Assembly: GCA_048267305.1 (NCBI GenBank)
Contig: JBLWXT010000010.1
Location: 68,631-132,630, forward strand
Source: Owenweeksia sp048267305
GTDB lineage: Bacteria > Bacteroidota > Bacteroidia > Flavobacteriales > Schleiferiaceae
DNA length: 64,000 nucleotides
Direction: 5' to 3'
The notes beneath the pieces are model-generated. The model ran no database searches. It was given only the letters and a program-made list of their open reading frames with translations, and was not told where the DNA came from. The translations under genes and the position numbers were made by a program. Within the stretch, counting starts at the first letter, position 1; the number at the start of each line of letters is the position of its first letter. Of the stretch, positions 36,901 to 46,059 are shown in pieces.

Positions 36901-39900
36901 CAAATGGGTGAAGTTTTCGGCAAAGACTTCTGGAAGTGGCGTAGCTACTATAATAGTTGGTACAGTGCCTTCTACTGGTCAAAACCGAACAGTTACTCCT
37001 TTGGATACTTTTGAACTTAGCATGCAGGATCAGAAGTTCTTCTCACAAATCACTACAGCCAACGGCTATAATGGTACCGATGAGTATATTGTATTGCTTC
37101 ATGGTGATGCAACTACCTTTCAGACGCTTTACATTGATGACTTTGTTTATGAGTTTATCCCAAGTTGTCCTGAGCCATTTGCGGGATATGCAAATAACAT
37201 ATTCCCAACAACAGCCGATTTGCATTGGACAGGAGGTGGAAATACCACCAACTATAATGTGGATTATGGATCATTAGGTTTTACTCCTTCCGGAGCAAGT
37301 TCTAATCTTATATTGACTACAAGCAATACCGCCAGCCTAACTGGGCTTAGCGCCAATACCTCATATGAGTTTTATGTGCGTGATAGTTGTGGTAGCGGTG
37401 ATGTAAGTGTTTGGGCCGGACCATACAGCTTTAGAACCTTGTGTAACCTAAATACAGCACCTTACTTTACCGGATTTGAATCTGCTACTACAGGTGCTTT
37501 ACCAAGTTGCTGGAACAATACTTTAATTGGTACAACTACACTGTACTCCAGAGTTACTGTTTCCACAGGCGGAAGTCCAAGGAATGGATCCAAACATCTG
37601 GAACTGTACAATTATAATAACGACACCACTTCTGCCATACTTCCCGGCTTTAGTGATCTTACGGCTGGTGATAAAAGGGTTCGTTTTTATTCTTACACCA
37701 CTGCCACCGCGGGTAGCAGCCTTATTATAGGAACTGTTGAGCATCCTGAAAAGGCCTACACCTTTGTACCTGTAGATACGGTAAGCCTTACCGCTACTTC
37801 ACAGAAATTCAGGGTAAACCTTACTACGGCAAATGGCTACAACGGTGTACACGAGTACATTATGATTATGCATGGAGATAATGGTACTTATCAAACCATT
37901 TATCTGGATGATATTCACTATGAAGTCATTCCTTCATGTAATGAATCTTCTGACGGTAAGTCTTTCAACATTCAGGCTAACACAGCGAGTCTTACCTGGA
38001 CACCAGGAGGCACTGCATCCAACTGGAATGTAGCCTATGGCCCTGTTGGATTTACTCCTTCTACATCTTCTCCCGGTTATGTATCCAGCACTAATGATAC
38101 CGTTAACCTAAGCTCATTAACTGATGCTACCAAATATGAATGGTACGTTCAGGATAGCTGTGGAACAGGAAATGTAAGTGTTTGGGAAGGTCCGTTTACG
38201 TTCTCCACCTTGTGTTTGCCAAAAACAGCTCCATTTATGGAGAATTTTGAAAACTCAACAGTAGGTACCTATAATGGACATGACAATTGCTGGACATTTG
38301 TTTCCAATGATCCAAATGCCCCTACTTCCACCAACACCTACTCGTGGGAAGTTAGAAATACGGCTCAAACCTCCTCCGGTACTTCTACGGGCCCAGACAG
38401 AGACAATACACTGGCTCCTGCCATTGGAGGTAAGTTCCTTACTGCCGATGTATCTTATGGTACCAGTGGTGATACTGCATTGGTTATATCTCCATTAATT
38501 GATATCACCCCTCTTTCTAATCCTGAATTACAATTCTACTACCATATGTGGGGTTCAACAATGGCATCGTTACACGTTGACTTGAATGACGGTACAGGAT
38601 GGACAAGAGATGTTGTAGTGCTTACACAGCCTTCAAACACTTCTCCTTCTGATCCTTATAAGGATACCACTATCAGCTTAAGTGCCTATGGCACCGCTAC
38701 CGCTTTCCAGGTTAGGTTTAGATTGATTTCCTCTGGATGTTGTGCCGGAGATGTGGCCATTGATGATATTCGCATCTCTGACCCGATAAGCTGCCTTAGC
38801 CCCGGTGCATTTACGCAGCTAAGCTCAAGCAGCACTTCAGCTACTCTGGGATGGGATACTACCGGTATCGGAGGCTCATCTTTTGAAGTTGAGTACGGGC
38901 CAGCAGGATTTGCTTTGGGCACAGGTACCAGAACAAGTACTTCTGCCAATTCACTCACCTTATCAAATCTACAGGCTAATAACCTTTGTTTTGAAGCTTA
39001 CGTGCGTGCAATGTGTTCTGCCAACGACAGCAGCTTATGGACCGGACCTTTAAAAGTATGCCCGGATGCTATAATTTGTACTGATAGCATAGATCAATAT
39101 GCAGCAGGTTCCGTTACAGCACAATCAGCCCTGTTTATTCCATGGCAAGGTGGTGCAGCCGGAGATGATGATGTTTCAACATCTCAAGCCAGCAGTGGTA
39201 CCCAATCCATACACGTTTATGACAGTGGTACAAATGGCTTTACCGATATCGTGGCCTATTTTGACACTATCGACTCTGGTGCCTGGGAGGTTTCATTTAA
39301 GTTTTATGTACCTACCGGTAAGGCGGCATACTACAACATACAGCAAAACCATGCCTTATCTGGTGTGAACAACCTTTGGGGTATGGAAGTATACATGCAG
39401 CAAAACGGAACAGCACTCGTGCAATATGGAACAGGCCTGGTTACTGTAGGTAACTTTAACTACGCCCACGCTCAATGGATCGACTTAAGCACCATCATTG
39501 ACATCACAAATGATACTATTTGGGTAGAATACAACGGCACCAGCACAGGGGTAGGTTTTAGATACTCCATGGCAAATGCCGGTCAGCCACTGCAGTTCAA
39601 TGGTGTAAACTTCTACTCAGGTGTAGTTGCTTCCAGCGGTGAATCTGCTGATTATTATCTGGATGATTTCTGTGTGTCACCATATATCTATACAGGTTGT
39701 ATGGCTCCCACCTCTTTGAGCACTTCAAATGTGGAATGTGATTCACTGGAGTTGAGCTGGAATTCCTTCTCAGGAAATACTAATCAAAGCTCCATAATTG
39801 AATATGGCCCTGCCGGATTTACGCCAGGTAGCGGTACGTTCATCAACTATGTAAATAGTCCTCAGGTTATTAATGGGTTAACACCTGCAACTTCCTATGA

Positions 39901-40501
39901 CTTTTATGTAGCTGATACATGTGGTGCTTCAGATACCAGTTCATTCACCGGCCCTGTAAATGTTTCCACCGCACCTTCACCAGTTGCAAAGGCTTCATTT
40001 ACCTATACTTCGCAGTACACCGCCAGCACACAGGATATCACCTTTGATGCTTCGGGAAGTACAAATGCCGATACCTATAGCTGGGACTTTGGAAATGGCA
40101 GTACCGGAAATGGAGTTAATCCAACCGAAACTTACGGCCTGCCCAACGGTGCATTTAGTGTAAAGCTAACTGTTACCAACAGCTGTGGATCTACAGATGA
40201 TACTACCATCGTTATCAATACCAACATCGGTATAGAGGAACCTGATTTTGGCAAAAGCCTGATTATATTCCCTAATCCATCCGAAGGTGCTTTTAACATA
40301 GAGTTTTATACTCATGGTGGAGACGACCTTACTTTAGAAGTACTGAGCCTGTCAGGCCAGGTATTACATCGTGAGCTAATTTCTGCCGGAAACGGACACT
40401 ATGAAGGGTCTGTTGATCTTGCCAAATATGCCAAGGGAGTGTATATGTTAAAAATCACTTCAGAAGCAGGTATTGTTACCAGAAGGCTAAATCGTCAATA
40501 A
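33920..40501 (+). CDS. Giant secreted multi-FN3 / PKD protein with T9SS type A sorting domain
   Basis: 2193 aa. A signal peptide (1-19, ...FSFGQ) is followed by about eight fibronectin-III-like modules, each with an 'EYGP.GF' strand and 'L.P.T.YDFY..D.CG' strand. These alternate with jelly-roll/MAM-like modules of about 150-180 aa carrying 'CW.P', 'G.D.Y...HG' and 'YLDD...E..PSC' motifs. A PKD domain (about 2015-2100, YSWDFGNGSTGNG) and a type A T9SS C-terminal domain (about 2105-2193; FPNPSEGAFNI, KGVYMLKI) close it. Presumed to be exported through the T9SS and displayed or released as an adhesin. Its own terminator follows. Confidence 0.9.
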   Translation: MKRLILSVVAMCCYCFSFGQGTVTTFPPLINDNGSSGITFEVESSSPIVINDIKNLFNSGSINAEVWYRVGGVQHTTGASPSVSTANGWVQHFTGSVTGNGSTPVSVTGMLPIKVAANTRVGIAILGGLSYQTWVSSGQDVFTDNTLSIYTGQNIGYGGGGTWPNHPRQFLGSVTYDLDIVGNCTPFTNFTIDSITPFAFKVDWTPATSSSSFYLEYGPTGFTPGSPAGTKITGTYPGASQPPVIISGLTHSTLYDLYFGEICNSGNDSTYFPSPRQVITAPICPPVDSVQILNIDSNSVTLTYVGTTDSVNFEWGPQGFTMGTGTTGIGRNDTITINGFSPNMAYDLYLQSDCSKRGDGLATFTGPIGFSTFCGYEHIKYQENFDAVSTGLPDCWTPYFTPGSITPSITVTTGGNPFSPTNQLYMYNSNMPTNSHVMAIGPAIWGLDDLNKQARFVAKTTSSGNVTVEIGTVSSPVAPNSFTLVKSFTLTNTYQEFITEFDAASNYNGTDAYIAIRHGNNANYQNIYLDNFEVDSIPSCKPTSIFDFHGTAGGTTVNLYWTPGSGTSWDIEYGTSGFSLGSGTAINSIDTTESISSLQPNTSYDFYLRDNCGGPNSPFIGPISFLTGCSALTTPLTLPFFDGFEGYSGTIIGDSNICNSTYSFEFRNDGAGRLRFDAGSAFYNNGSAAATLDRSVYGDLNSNFMTYTFNLTNYASSAGIILEFSYAHHGQENHPNDRVWVRGSISDPWVVLYDLNANQSSTAGAYVDVTNLNIVPVLANAGQSVSSSTQIRFGQSSISLAYSTTYSDGYSFDDINLEAVQCPAPSGLTVTNLKDTAATLSWLSGSSVSSYGIWFGPQGFFQGSSTIPGAGSQVNTNSPGFLIDTLSPNTCYEYALRAYCSNGDTSIWIGPFQFCTPCASFAAPYSENFDAQTTNQAPSCWTPVLIGASSQYSAAEVTTAGAPPSPTKQLRLYNYNNDSTMIISPPLSGMTAGDKWVKFSAKTSGSGVATIIVGTVPSTGQNRTVTPLDTFELSMQDQKFFSQITTANGYNGTDEYIVLLHGDATTFQTLYIDDFVYEFIPSCPEPFAGYANNIFPTTADLHWTGGGNTTNYNVDYGSLGFTPSGASSNLILTTSNTASLTGLSANTSYEFYVRDSCGSGDVSVWAGPYSFRTLCNLNTAPYFTGFESATTGALPSCWNNTLIGTTTLYSRVTVSTGGSPRNGSKHLELYNYNNDTTSAILPGFSDLTAGDKRVRFYSYTTATAGSSLIIGTVEHPEKAYTFVPVDTVSLTATSQKFRVNLTTANGYNGVHEYIMIMHGDNGTYQTIYLDDIHYEVIPSCNESSDGKSFNIQANTASLTWTPGGTASNWNVAYGPVGFTPSTSSPGYVSSTNDTVNLSSLTDATKYEWYVQDSCGTGNVSVWEGPFTFSTLCLPKTAPFMENFENSTVGTYNGHDNCWTFVSNDPNAPTSTNTYSWEVRNTAQTSSGTSTGPDRDNTLAPAIGGKFLTADVSYGTSGDTALVISPLIDITPLSNPELQFYYHMWGSTMASLHVDLNDGTGWTRDVVVLTQPSNTSPSDPYKDTTISLSAYGTATAFQVRFRLISSGCCAGDVAIDDIRISDPISCLSPGAFTQLSSSSTSATLGWDTTGIGGSSFEVEYGPAGFALGTGTRTSTSANSLTLSNLQANNLCFEAYVRAMCSANDSSLWTGPLKVCPDAIICTDSIDQYAAGSVTAQSALFIPWQGGAAGDDDVSTSQASSGTQSIHVYDSGTNGFTDIVAYFDTIDSGAWEVSFKFYVPTGKAAYYNIQQNHALSGVNNLWGMEVYMQQNGTALVQYGTGLVTVGNFNYAHAQWIDLSTIIDITNDTIWVEYNGTSTGVGFRYSMANAGQPLQFNGVNFYSGVVASSGESADYYLDDFCVSPYIYTGCMAPTSLSTSNVECDSLELSWNSFSGNTNQSSIIEYGPAGFTPGSGTFINYVNSPQVINGLTPATSYDFYVADTCGASDTSSFTGPVNVSTAPSPVAKASFTYTSQYTASTQDITFDASGSTNADTYSWDFGNGSTGNGVNPTETYGLPNGAFSVKLTVTNSCGSTDDTTIVINTNIGIEEPDFGKSLIIFPNPSEGAFNIEFYTHGGDDLTLEVLSLSGQVLHRELISAGNGHYEGSVDLAKYAKGVYMLKITSEAGIVTRRLNRQ

Positions 40502-40898
40502 ACGATTCCCTTTTTACCACAAACCGAAAGGCCGCTCATATGAGCGGCCTTTTTTATTTATAATACTTACACTTTTGAGCTACTTAGACACCTGGAAATA
40601 ACACATAAAAATCAAATAAACATTTAGATATAAACACTATACATGCCTAATAAAAATAAGACCTATGTGAAAAATAAGATCTTAAGCACTCTATTATTAG
40701 TAAATCTTTCAAAAAACAGACCTCAATTTTTAAGCTACAAAACCAAACCATCAATCCGCAAACTCAGAATGGTGATTCACAAAATAGCTGAATAAATCAT
40801 GTTTCCTTCCTCTACCTTCATGTATTCAAATGGATAAATAAGGGGTGTAATCTGCTACTTGTTGTCCATAAATCATTAATCATTAAACCATAAAGATT
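40502..40898. other. 397-bp AT-rich intergenic region
   Basis: Apart from the terminator at 40527-40552 it contains no open reading frame or clear structure. TACCTTCA near 40818 resembles a -7 box for the next gene but is weak. Confidence 0.5.
40527..40552 (+). terminator. Rho-independent terminator
   Basis: Perfect palindrome AAAGGCCGCTCAT/ATGAGCGGCCTTT followed by a T run, 25 bp after the giant T9SS gene. Confidence 0.88.
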
Positions 40899-43800
40899 AT
40901 GAAAAACAAGTTTTACAAAACATGCTGTTTGGCTTTACTAGCCATATTTGCGGTCACTGCGCTCCACGCGCAAGAGCACACTACAGAGAAGAGCCGATAT
41001 GAGGCTATGCTATCTGCGGAGGTGGAAATTTCCAAATTCATCAATGAGCATATTAATGATGAAATCCCTAAGGAAGTTTATGATTTATATGCTCAATACG
41101 CAGAAAAACACGATGATGCCCATGAGCGACAATCTGAAATACCGGGTAATGAAGAAGCTATAGAGCTTGGCATTAAGCGGCTATACCTACGTGCTGTGTA
41201 TTTTAAGGAACATCCTGAGATAGAGTCTCTTTTTAAACCCCTCATGTTGGGCCCATGTGTAAATGGTGATCTGGAACTGGGCGATTACACCGGCTTTGGT
41301 GTTGAATCGGGTTTATTTGGAGCCGGTGAGTGTACTATTGCCGGAATAACCTTTGTACCCGAAACCCCTGGCACCATTGAAACACCGGTAGTTTTTGGTC
41401 CGGGAATTAATTGCGAAATAATGAATGTGGGACTCGACCCCATTGTAAACACCTATGGAGGAACGCTACAAAAGGTTCATGCAGGAGCTCACTCCATTAG
41501 AGTTAATCAAAATCACGTACAATATGGAGTAAACAGAATTACTTACCCCATCGTTTTAACCCAACCACAGGAGGACATTGCCTTTTGGTTTTCCTTTGTA
41601 CTCCAAAACCCTTATGGGCACACTAATGCCCAGCCATTTTTCAGGGCCAGAGCAGTGCATGTGGCATCAGGTGTTGAACAAGACTTTTTTTGCGAAACGG
41701 GTTTAGAAAGAAATAGCTTCACCTCAGTTGTACCAACAGTAGGATCTGATTCTTTGGTTTGGACAGAATGGCGATGTGCCGAACTTGAAGTTTCTGGTAA
41801 TATTGGTGACACTATACTGTTAGACATTACCACTGCCGATTGTAATGCCGGTGGCCACTGGGGATACTCCTATATAGATGATATATGTACAGTGTGTACC
41901 ACAGACTCCTGCAACTATCAGGGAAGTATAGACCTTGATCCAACGGATACCTGTTCAGATATCACACAAGTATGTGGAAGTTACAATCTCGCTGCTTTTC
42001 AGTGTACTACAGCCACTATTCAAAACCTATCACTAAATATTTATCAGGGCGGTGTATTGGTAAATACTTTGACAGGAGCCACTATTGACCCAATCACTAA
42101 AACCTTTTGCTTTAACATCTCCCCCGGAGATTTTGGAGGACTTACAGGTGGATTTGATTTTGAAGCAAATATTACATTCAATATTAATGGTTCTCTTAAT
42201 ACCGAGTCAGACCTTAATACCAACCCCGGTCCTGATAACGATTACTTAACCGATCCGAGTTGCTGTCCGGAATTCAGAATACTGGATTGCTGTGAATATT
42301 GGGACATAAGCTCAAGGTCAGCTAACATTGATAAAAGAATTACAGAAGTTGTAGCTAAGTACAAGCAAGCTTTAAAAGCCAAGTACGGCAGCTGGGTGGA
42401 TACTGTTGGATGCAGCCCCTGCACCTTCCCTAATGACCTCTTCCCTATCTTTATTGTGGATGAAAACAATATGTTGATTGACGATTCATACTATGACATT
42501 ACATGGAGCCACAACCCAGGCTGGACGGCAGCTTACGACTGGATACATCCAAACCAAACCACAATAGTTACTGTAGAGGATTCGCTACTTGGCTGCGTTT
42601 GGACAGACAGCTTCTATTATGACTGTTGCGAATTGGACGTTGAAATTGTATCGCTATGCACCACTTGCGATCCTTGTAGCAACCCTTCACAACCATTCTT
42701 TATGATTGTAAATGATCAGAATGGCAACCCACTAAGCACCTCAGGCTATAGCTTCTTATGGAGCAATTCCTCTACTGCCAGTGGTATTAATGGTTTCGTA
42801 AATACTGTGTATTGGGTTACTGTAACAGACCTCAGCACAGGCTGTATATCTACAGATACTTTTGAAATAGCATGCTGTAAGTGTGAGGTGAAGGCCGACT
42901 TTAAATTTGATGTGAGTAAATGTGATGTACGATTCGAGGACAAATCCACATCAAGCAAATGCTCTCAAATCACTGATTATATCTGGGACTTTGGCGATGG
43001 AACCACCAGTAATGCTGCAAACCCAACTCATACTTATGCTGCAAATGGCATTTACAATGTATGTCTTATAGCTATAGCTAATGATGGTACCAGCAGATGT
43101 GCAGACACTATCTGTCAGCGTGTGGAAATTAAGGATTGTAATCCATGTAAATGTGGCTTGGATCCATCCATGGAAATTGATATTGAGAAGTGTGACGTGA
43201 AATTTGTAGGACATGCCGGAAATAATGCATGTACTCAAGTACTTCAATACCATTGGGATTTTGGCGATGGTTCTACCTCCAGCCTTCAAAACCCCGGTCA
43301 TACCTATGCGGCCAACGGCTCTTACAACATATGTCTCACAGTAGAAGGATTTGATGGAACAGATGTGTGTAAAGCCACTGTTTGTAAGGTTATTGATATT
43401 AAAGATTGTGATGGCTGCCCATGTGACCTCAACCCACAGATGGATTTATCCATAGATAAATGTGAGGTTAAATTCAGAGGTGACGCAGGTGCTAATAAGT
43501 GTACCAATGTGAACAAGTACTTCTGGGATTTTGGCGATGGCACCACATCCACCCTACAAAACCCAGTACACACTTATGGCACCAACGGTTCTTATACAGT
43601 ATGTCTTACAGTAGAAGGTGACAATGGACTTGTAAAATGTAAAAAGACCATTTGCAAGGTAATTGACATCAGGGATTGTATAGATTGCGACTGCAAAATA
43701 GGAGCAAACTTTATGGCCCTATATGGCATTCAGGATCCATGTACACTATTCTTTAATGAATCGGTATCTACAAACAGTTGTACAAATGTATTGAGCTACG

Positions 43801-44267
43801 ACTGGGATTTTGGTGATGGTACAACATCCATCAATGCCAACCCTGCGCATACTTTCCCTGGTGATGGCACCTACAATGTATGCCTAAGCGTATCAGGTAC
43901 AAATGGTGTTAAATTCTGTAAGGATAAGTTTTGCAAAACCATTACTATAAGTGGTTGTAAGCCTATCATTAAAAAGTCAAGCACTACCAGTGAAGGAGTG
44001 AACGACTTTGAAGCCTCTGTTTTCCCAAATCCTTTTAGCAATGAGCTTTCAATAACCTTTACCAATCCGGTAGAGCAAAATGTGGAAGTAACCCTGCTAA
44101 ATGCCAGTGGAAAGCAAATAGCTTTAATCTCTAATGAAAAGAGAGCTGCAGGAAGCCAGGATGTAAGTTTCAACGGAACAGACCTTGGTCTTGCACATGG
44201 AGTTTACTTTGTAGTAATCCGCAGTGATAGCTACCTAAGCTATAAAAAAGTGGTTTTCAACAAGTAA
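40899..44267 (+). CDS. Large Cys-rich PKD-repeat secreted protein with T9SS type A sorting domain
   Basis: 1122 aa. Signal peptide at 1-24 (...VTALHAQ); a helical segment (about 28-110); an unassigned region with DxD/Cys-rich stretches (CCELDVEIVSLCTTCDPC). Four tandem PKD domains (about 660-1025) carry WDFGDGTTS/WDFGDGSTS cores and flanking conserved cysteines. The type A sorting domain covers about 1035-1122 (FPNPFSNELSITF, GVYFVVIRSDSYL). Expected on the surface or in the medium via the T9SS. PKD domains normally lack disulfides, so the regular cysteine pattern is a distinctive trait. Ends at a terminator. Confidence 0.88.
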   Translation: MKNKFYKTCCLALLAIFAVTALHAQEHTTEKSRYEAMLSAEVEISKFINEHINDEIPKEVYDLYAQYAEKHDDAHERQSEIPGNEEAIELGIKRLYLRAVYFKEHPEIESLFKPLMLGPCVNGDLELGDYTGFGVESGLFGAGECTIAGITFVPETPGTIETPVVFGPGINCEIMNVGLDPIVNTYGGTLQKVHAGAHSIRVNQNHVQYGVNRITYPIVLTQPQEDIAFWFSFVLQNPYGHTNAQPFFRARAVHVASGVEQDFFCETGLERNSFTSVVPTVGSDSLVWTEWRCAELEVSGNIGDTILLDITTADCNAGGHWGYSYIDDICTVCTTDSCNYQGSIDLDPTDTCSDITQVCGSYNLAAFQCTTATIQNLSLNIYQGGVLVNTLTGATIDPITKTFCFNISPGDFGGLTGGFDFEANITFNINGSLNTESDLNTNPGPDNDYLTDPSCCPEFRILDCCEYWDISSRSANIDKRITEVVAKYKQALKAKYGSWVDTVGCSPCTFPNDLFPIFIVDENNMLIDDSYYDITWSHNPGWTAAYDWIHPNQTTIVTVEDSLLGCVWTDSFYYDCCELDVEIVSLCTTCDPCSNPSQPFFMIVNDQNGNPLSTSGYSFLWSNSSTASGINGFVNTVYWVTVTDLSTGCISTDTFEIACCKCEVKADFKFDVSKCDVRFEDKSTSSKCSQITDYIWDFGDGTTSNAANPTHTYAANGIYNVCLIAIANDGTSRCADTICQRVEIKDCNPCKCGLDPSMEIDIEKCDVKFVGHAGNNACTQVLQYHWDFGDGSTSSLQNPGHTYAANGSYNICLTVEGFDGTDVCKATVCKVIDIKDCDGCPCDLNPQMDLSIDKCEVKFRGDAGANKCTNVNKYFWDFGDGTTSTLQNPVHTYGTNGSYTVCLTVEGDNGLVKCKKTICKVIDIRDCIDCDCKIGANFMALYGIQDPCTLFFNESVSTNSCTNVLSYDWDFGDGTTSINANPAHTFPGDGTYNVCLSVSGTNGVKFCKDKFCKTITISGCKPIIKKSSTTSEGVNDFEASVFPNPFSNELSITFTNPVEQNVEVTLLNASGKQIALISNEKRAAGSQDVSFNGTDLGLAHGVYFVVIRSDSYLSYKKVVFNK
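42883..43965 (+). repeat. Four tandem PKD-coding repeats of about 270 bp
   Basis: The TGG-GA(C/T)-TTT-GG codons of the WDFGDG core recur at 42984, 43254, 43524 and 43803, that is 270, 270 and 279 bp apart. Each unit also repeats a CxC pair, a single mid Cys, and a C-terminal 'IKDC..C.C' signature. Confidence 0.85.
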
Positions 44268-44290
44268 GTTTTAATTAACATTTCTTTAAA

Positions 44291-44324
44291 AAAGAGGCTG
44301 TCTCAAGTTTGAGGCAGCCTCTTT
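44291..44324 (+). terminator. Rho-independent terminator
   Basis: AAAGAGGCTG pairs with CAGCCTCTTT, with inner CTCAA/TTGAG-like pairing, then CTTTTT; 23 bp after the Cys-rich PKD gene. Confidence 0.85.
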
Positions 44325-44432
44325 CTTTTTACCAGAGAGTATTCATTACCTAAAATCAATAAATCAGGTTAAATTTCTTCCTTCCTTATTTTAGTATAAT
44401 CGTACTTTTACTCCTCACCAAACCTTAAAAAC

Positions 44433-45236
44433 ATGTTATTAAAAGTAGGTTCAAGAGGCTCAGAAGTTCAAGCCGTTCAACAAAAATTAGGATTACATAT
44501 TGATGGCATATTTGGAGAAGACACCAAAACAGCGGTGCAGCAATGGCAGGCCGCCAATGGCCTTTCGGTAGATGGAATGGTTGGCGATGACACATGGGGC
44601 CTGATGTTCCCCTCAGCACAAGTCAGCACCGGCCCCCTGCCAATAAACAAATTAGCAGGTGCTATTCCACAAAATGTTTTAAGCCAAATTCCCGATACGG
44701 CTGCCAAATTCAACATCACCAATAAACTGAGACTGGCTCACTTTTTAAGCCAGTGTGCCCATGAGTCTGCCAATTGGAAGGCAACTGTAGAAAATCTGAA
44801 TTACTCCGCTAACGGACTAAGAGGCACATTTGGCAAATATTTCCCCAATGGTGATTATGATGCCTACGCAAGAAATCAGCCTAAAATCGGAGCACGGGTA
44901 TATGCCAACCGCATGGGCAATGGCGATGAGGCTTCTGGCGAAGGGTATGCCTACCGCGGACGAGGCTACATCCAGCTTACCGGAAAAAACAATTACACGG
45001 CCTTCTCACAATTTATTGGGGTGGACTGTGTAAACAATCCTGATGCTGTAGCCAATGACTATCCTCTGGCTTCAGCTGCTTTTTATTTTAACAGTAATAA
45101 TCTTTGGCCCAAGTGTGATCAGGGTTCTTCTCAGGATGTGATTACCACAGTTACCCGAGCAGTAAATGGAGGCACCAAAGGATTGGATGACAGGATAAAA
45201 CACTTTAATACGTATTGGGCATTGCTGAATGGGTAA
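44433..45236 (+). CDS. Peptidoglycan-binding + GH19 (chitinase/endolysin-type) hydrolase
   Basis: 267 aa. A PG_binding_1 domain (about 3-58; GSEVQAVQQKLG, IDGIFGEDTKTAVQQWQ) is followed by a GH19 domain (about 75-265) with catalytic-type E111 in FLSQCAHESANW and the RGRGYIQLTGKNNY motif. GH19 proteins with this layout often are phage-type endolysins cutting peptidoglycan. No signal peptide is present, so export would need a holin or another route. It sits just left of the tRNA fragment that marks the start of accessory DNA and has its own terminator, so it may be core or part of older prophage debris. Confidence 0.85.
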   Translation: MLLKVGSRGSEVQAVQQKLGLHIDGIFGEDTKTAVQQWQAANGLSVDGMVGDDTWGLMFPSAQVSTGPLPINKLAGAIPQNVLSQIPDTAAKFNITNKLRLAHFLSQCAHESANWKATVENLNYSANGLRGTFGKYFPNGDYDAYARNQPKIGARVYANRMGNGDEASGEGYAYRGRGYIQLTGKNNYTAFSQFIGVDCVNNPDAVANDYPLASAAFYFNSNNLWPKCDQGSSQDVITTVTRAVNGGTKGLDDRIKHFNTYWALLNG

Positions 45237-45301
45237 GAGGCCTTGCACAGCCAAATCACCATAATAGTAGCAAAAGGAATAAAGATCTATCTAAACATTA
45301 T

Positions 45302-45330
45302 AAAGGCCAGTACGAAATGTGCTGGTCTTT
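45302..45330 (+). terminator. Terminator after the GH19 gene
   Basis: AAAGGCCAGTAC / GTGCTGGTCTTT with two wobble pairs and a GAAAT loop, followed by ATTATTT. Confidence 0.7.
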
Positions 45331-45376
45331 ATTATTTGTAGAAGCTTACAGATTTCCCGAGCTAGCCCTAAACAAA

Positions 45377-45412
45377 AAAAAGCCGCAAGTTTTTTCAAAC
45401 TTGCGGCTTTTT
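45377..45412. terminator. Bidirectional terminator at the tRNA remnant
   Basis: AAAAAGCCGCAAGTTT pairs with AAACTTGCGGCTTTTT around TTTC. On the minus strand it lies exactly behind the tRNA 3' end, as expected for the terminator of a tRNA transcript. Confidence 0.85.
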
Positions 45413-45430
45413 GGTCGGGGCGGCAGGATT
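45412..45430 (-). other. tRNA-Pro 3'-end fragment, putative attachment-site remnant
   Basis: Read on the minus strand, AATCCTGCCGCCCCGACCA is the T-arm 3' half, acceptor 3' strand and CCA of a tRNA-Pro. The expected upstream part (T-stem 5' arm, anticodon arm) is absent: the preceding sequence is unrelated. Tyrosine-recombinase elements that integrate in tRNA T-loops leave exactly this kind of 3' remnant at one end, with the intact tRNA at the other. The intact copy is not in the window. Decayed tRNA without integration is the alternative. Confidence 0.6.
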
Positions 45431-45668
45431 ATAACCACCTCGCGCAAATCATTTTATATCAATAAGTTATAAGATCGAATTTCAGTTGGTTCACCGTTTG
45501 GTTCTCAATTTATTAGAACTTGTTTGAGTGATATTGGTGAATTCTAAAACCTCTGTAAAGATACTAAAAATCCAGCTTTTATGGTTCAAATCGTGACAAA
45601 AAGAACGGAATAAAATGGGTTTTAGACATAGATTTTAGAGACATCTGAACAGCATTAATTGAGTGTGT

Positions 45669-45869
45669 TCAATCTGTGATGTATCGATCAACAACTTCTG
45701 ATGACAGGCCTGTGAACTCACAGAATTCCTCCACACTCACAAACTGATGTGGCTCTTTGGAAAGTGCTTCTCTGATTTTATTCAGAAGCTTTCTCCCGTA
45801 CCGCTCACTTTTACCAGTGATGCGTTGCACATCCTTTGGATAAATACAAGCTCTTTTGGTTTCAATCAT
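45669..45869 (-). CDS. Small HTH-like protein
   Basis: 66 aa. Two helical blocks, CIYPKDVQRITGKSERYGRK and VSVEEFCEFTGLSSEVVDRY, each look like a short helix-turn-helix. Similar small proteins are common and uncharacterised in Bacteroidota. It diverges from the cassette at 46060 and could regulate it; that is inference from position only. About 240 bp to its left (45431-45668) show no further feature. Confidence 0.6.
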   Translation of the reverse strand: MIETKRACIYPKDVQRITGKSERYGRKLLNKIREALSKEPHQFVSVEEFCEFTGLSSEVVDRYITD

Positions 45870-46059
45870 ACTTTATCTATACTTCATCTATGCCTTTGCT
45901 ATAAGGTAAATATACAAAATGGAGAGGGCTGTATTTTTTAACATTATCGGAATAAACCTCCTGAACTGGCTCCAAGCGGAACCGGACTTTTGTATACGAA
46001 TATGAAATCGTTGAATTTCGGTGGGTTGCAATGAAGCAACGAATCAAAATTCAAATGAT

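Noticed and set aside
45215..45472. 85-codon rightward frame overlapping the GH19 end
   Set aside because: It runs through two terminators and the tRNA fragment, so it is a chance frame.
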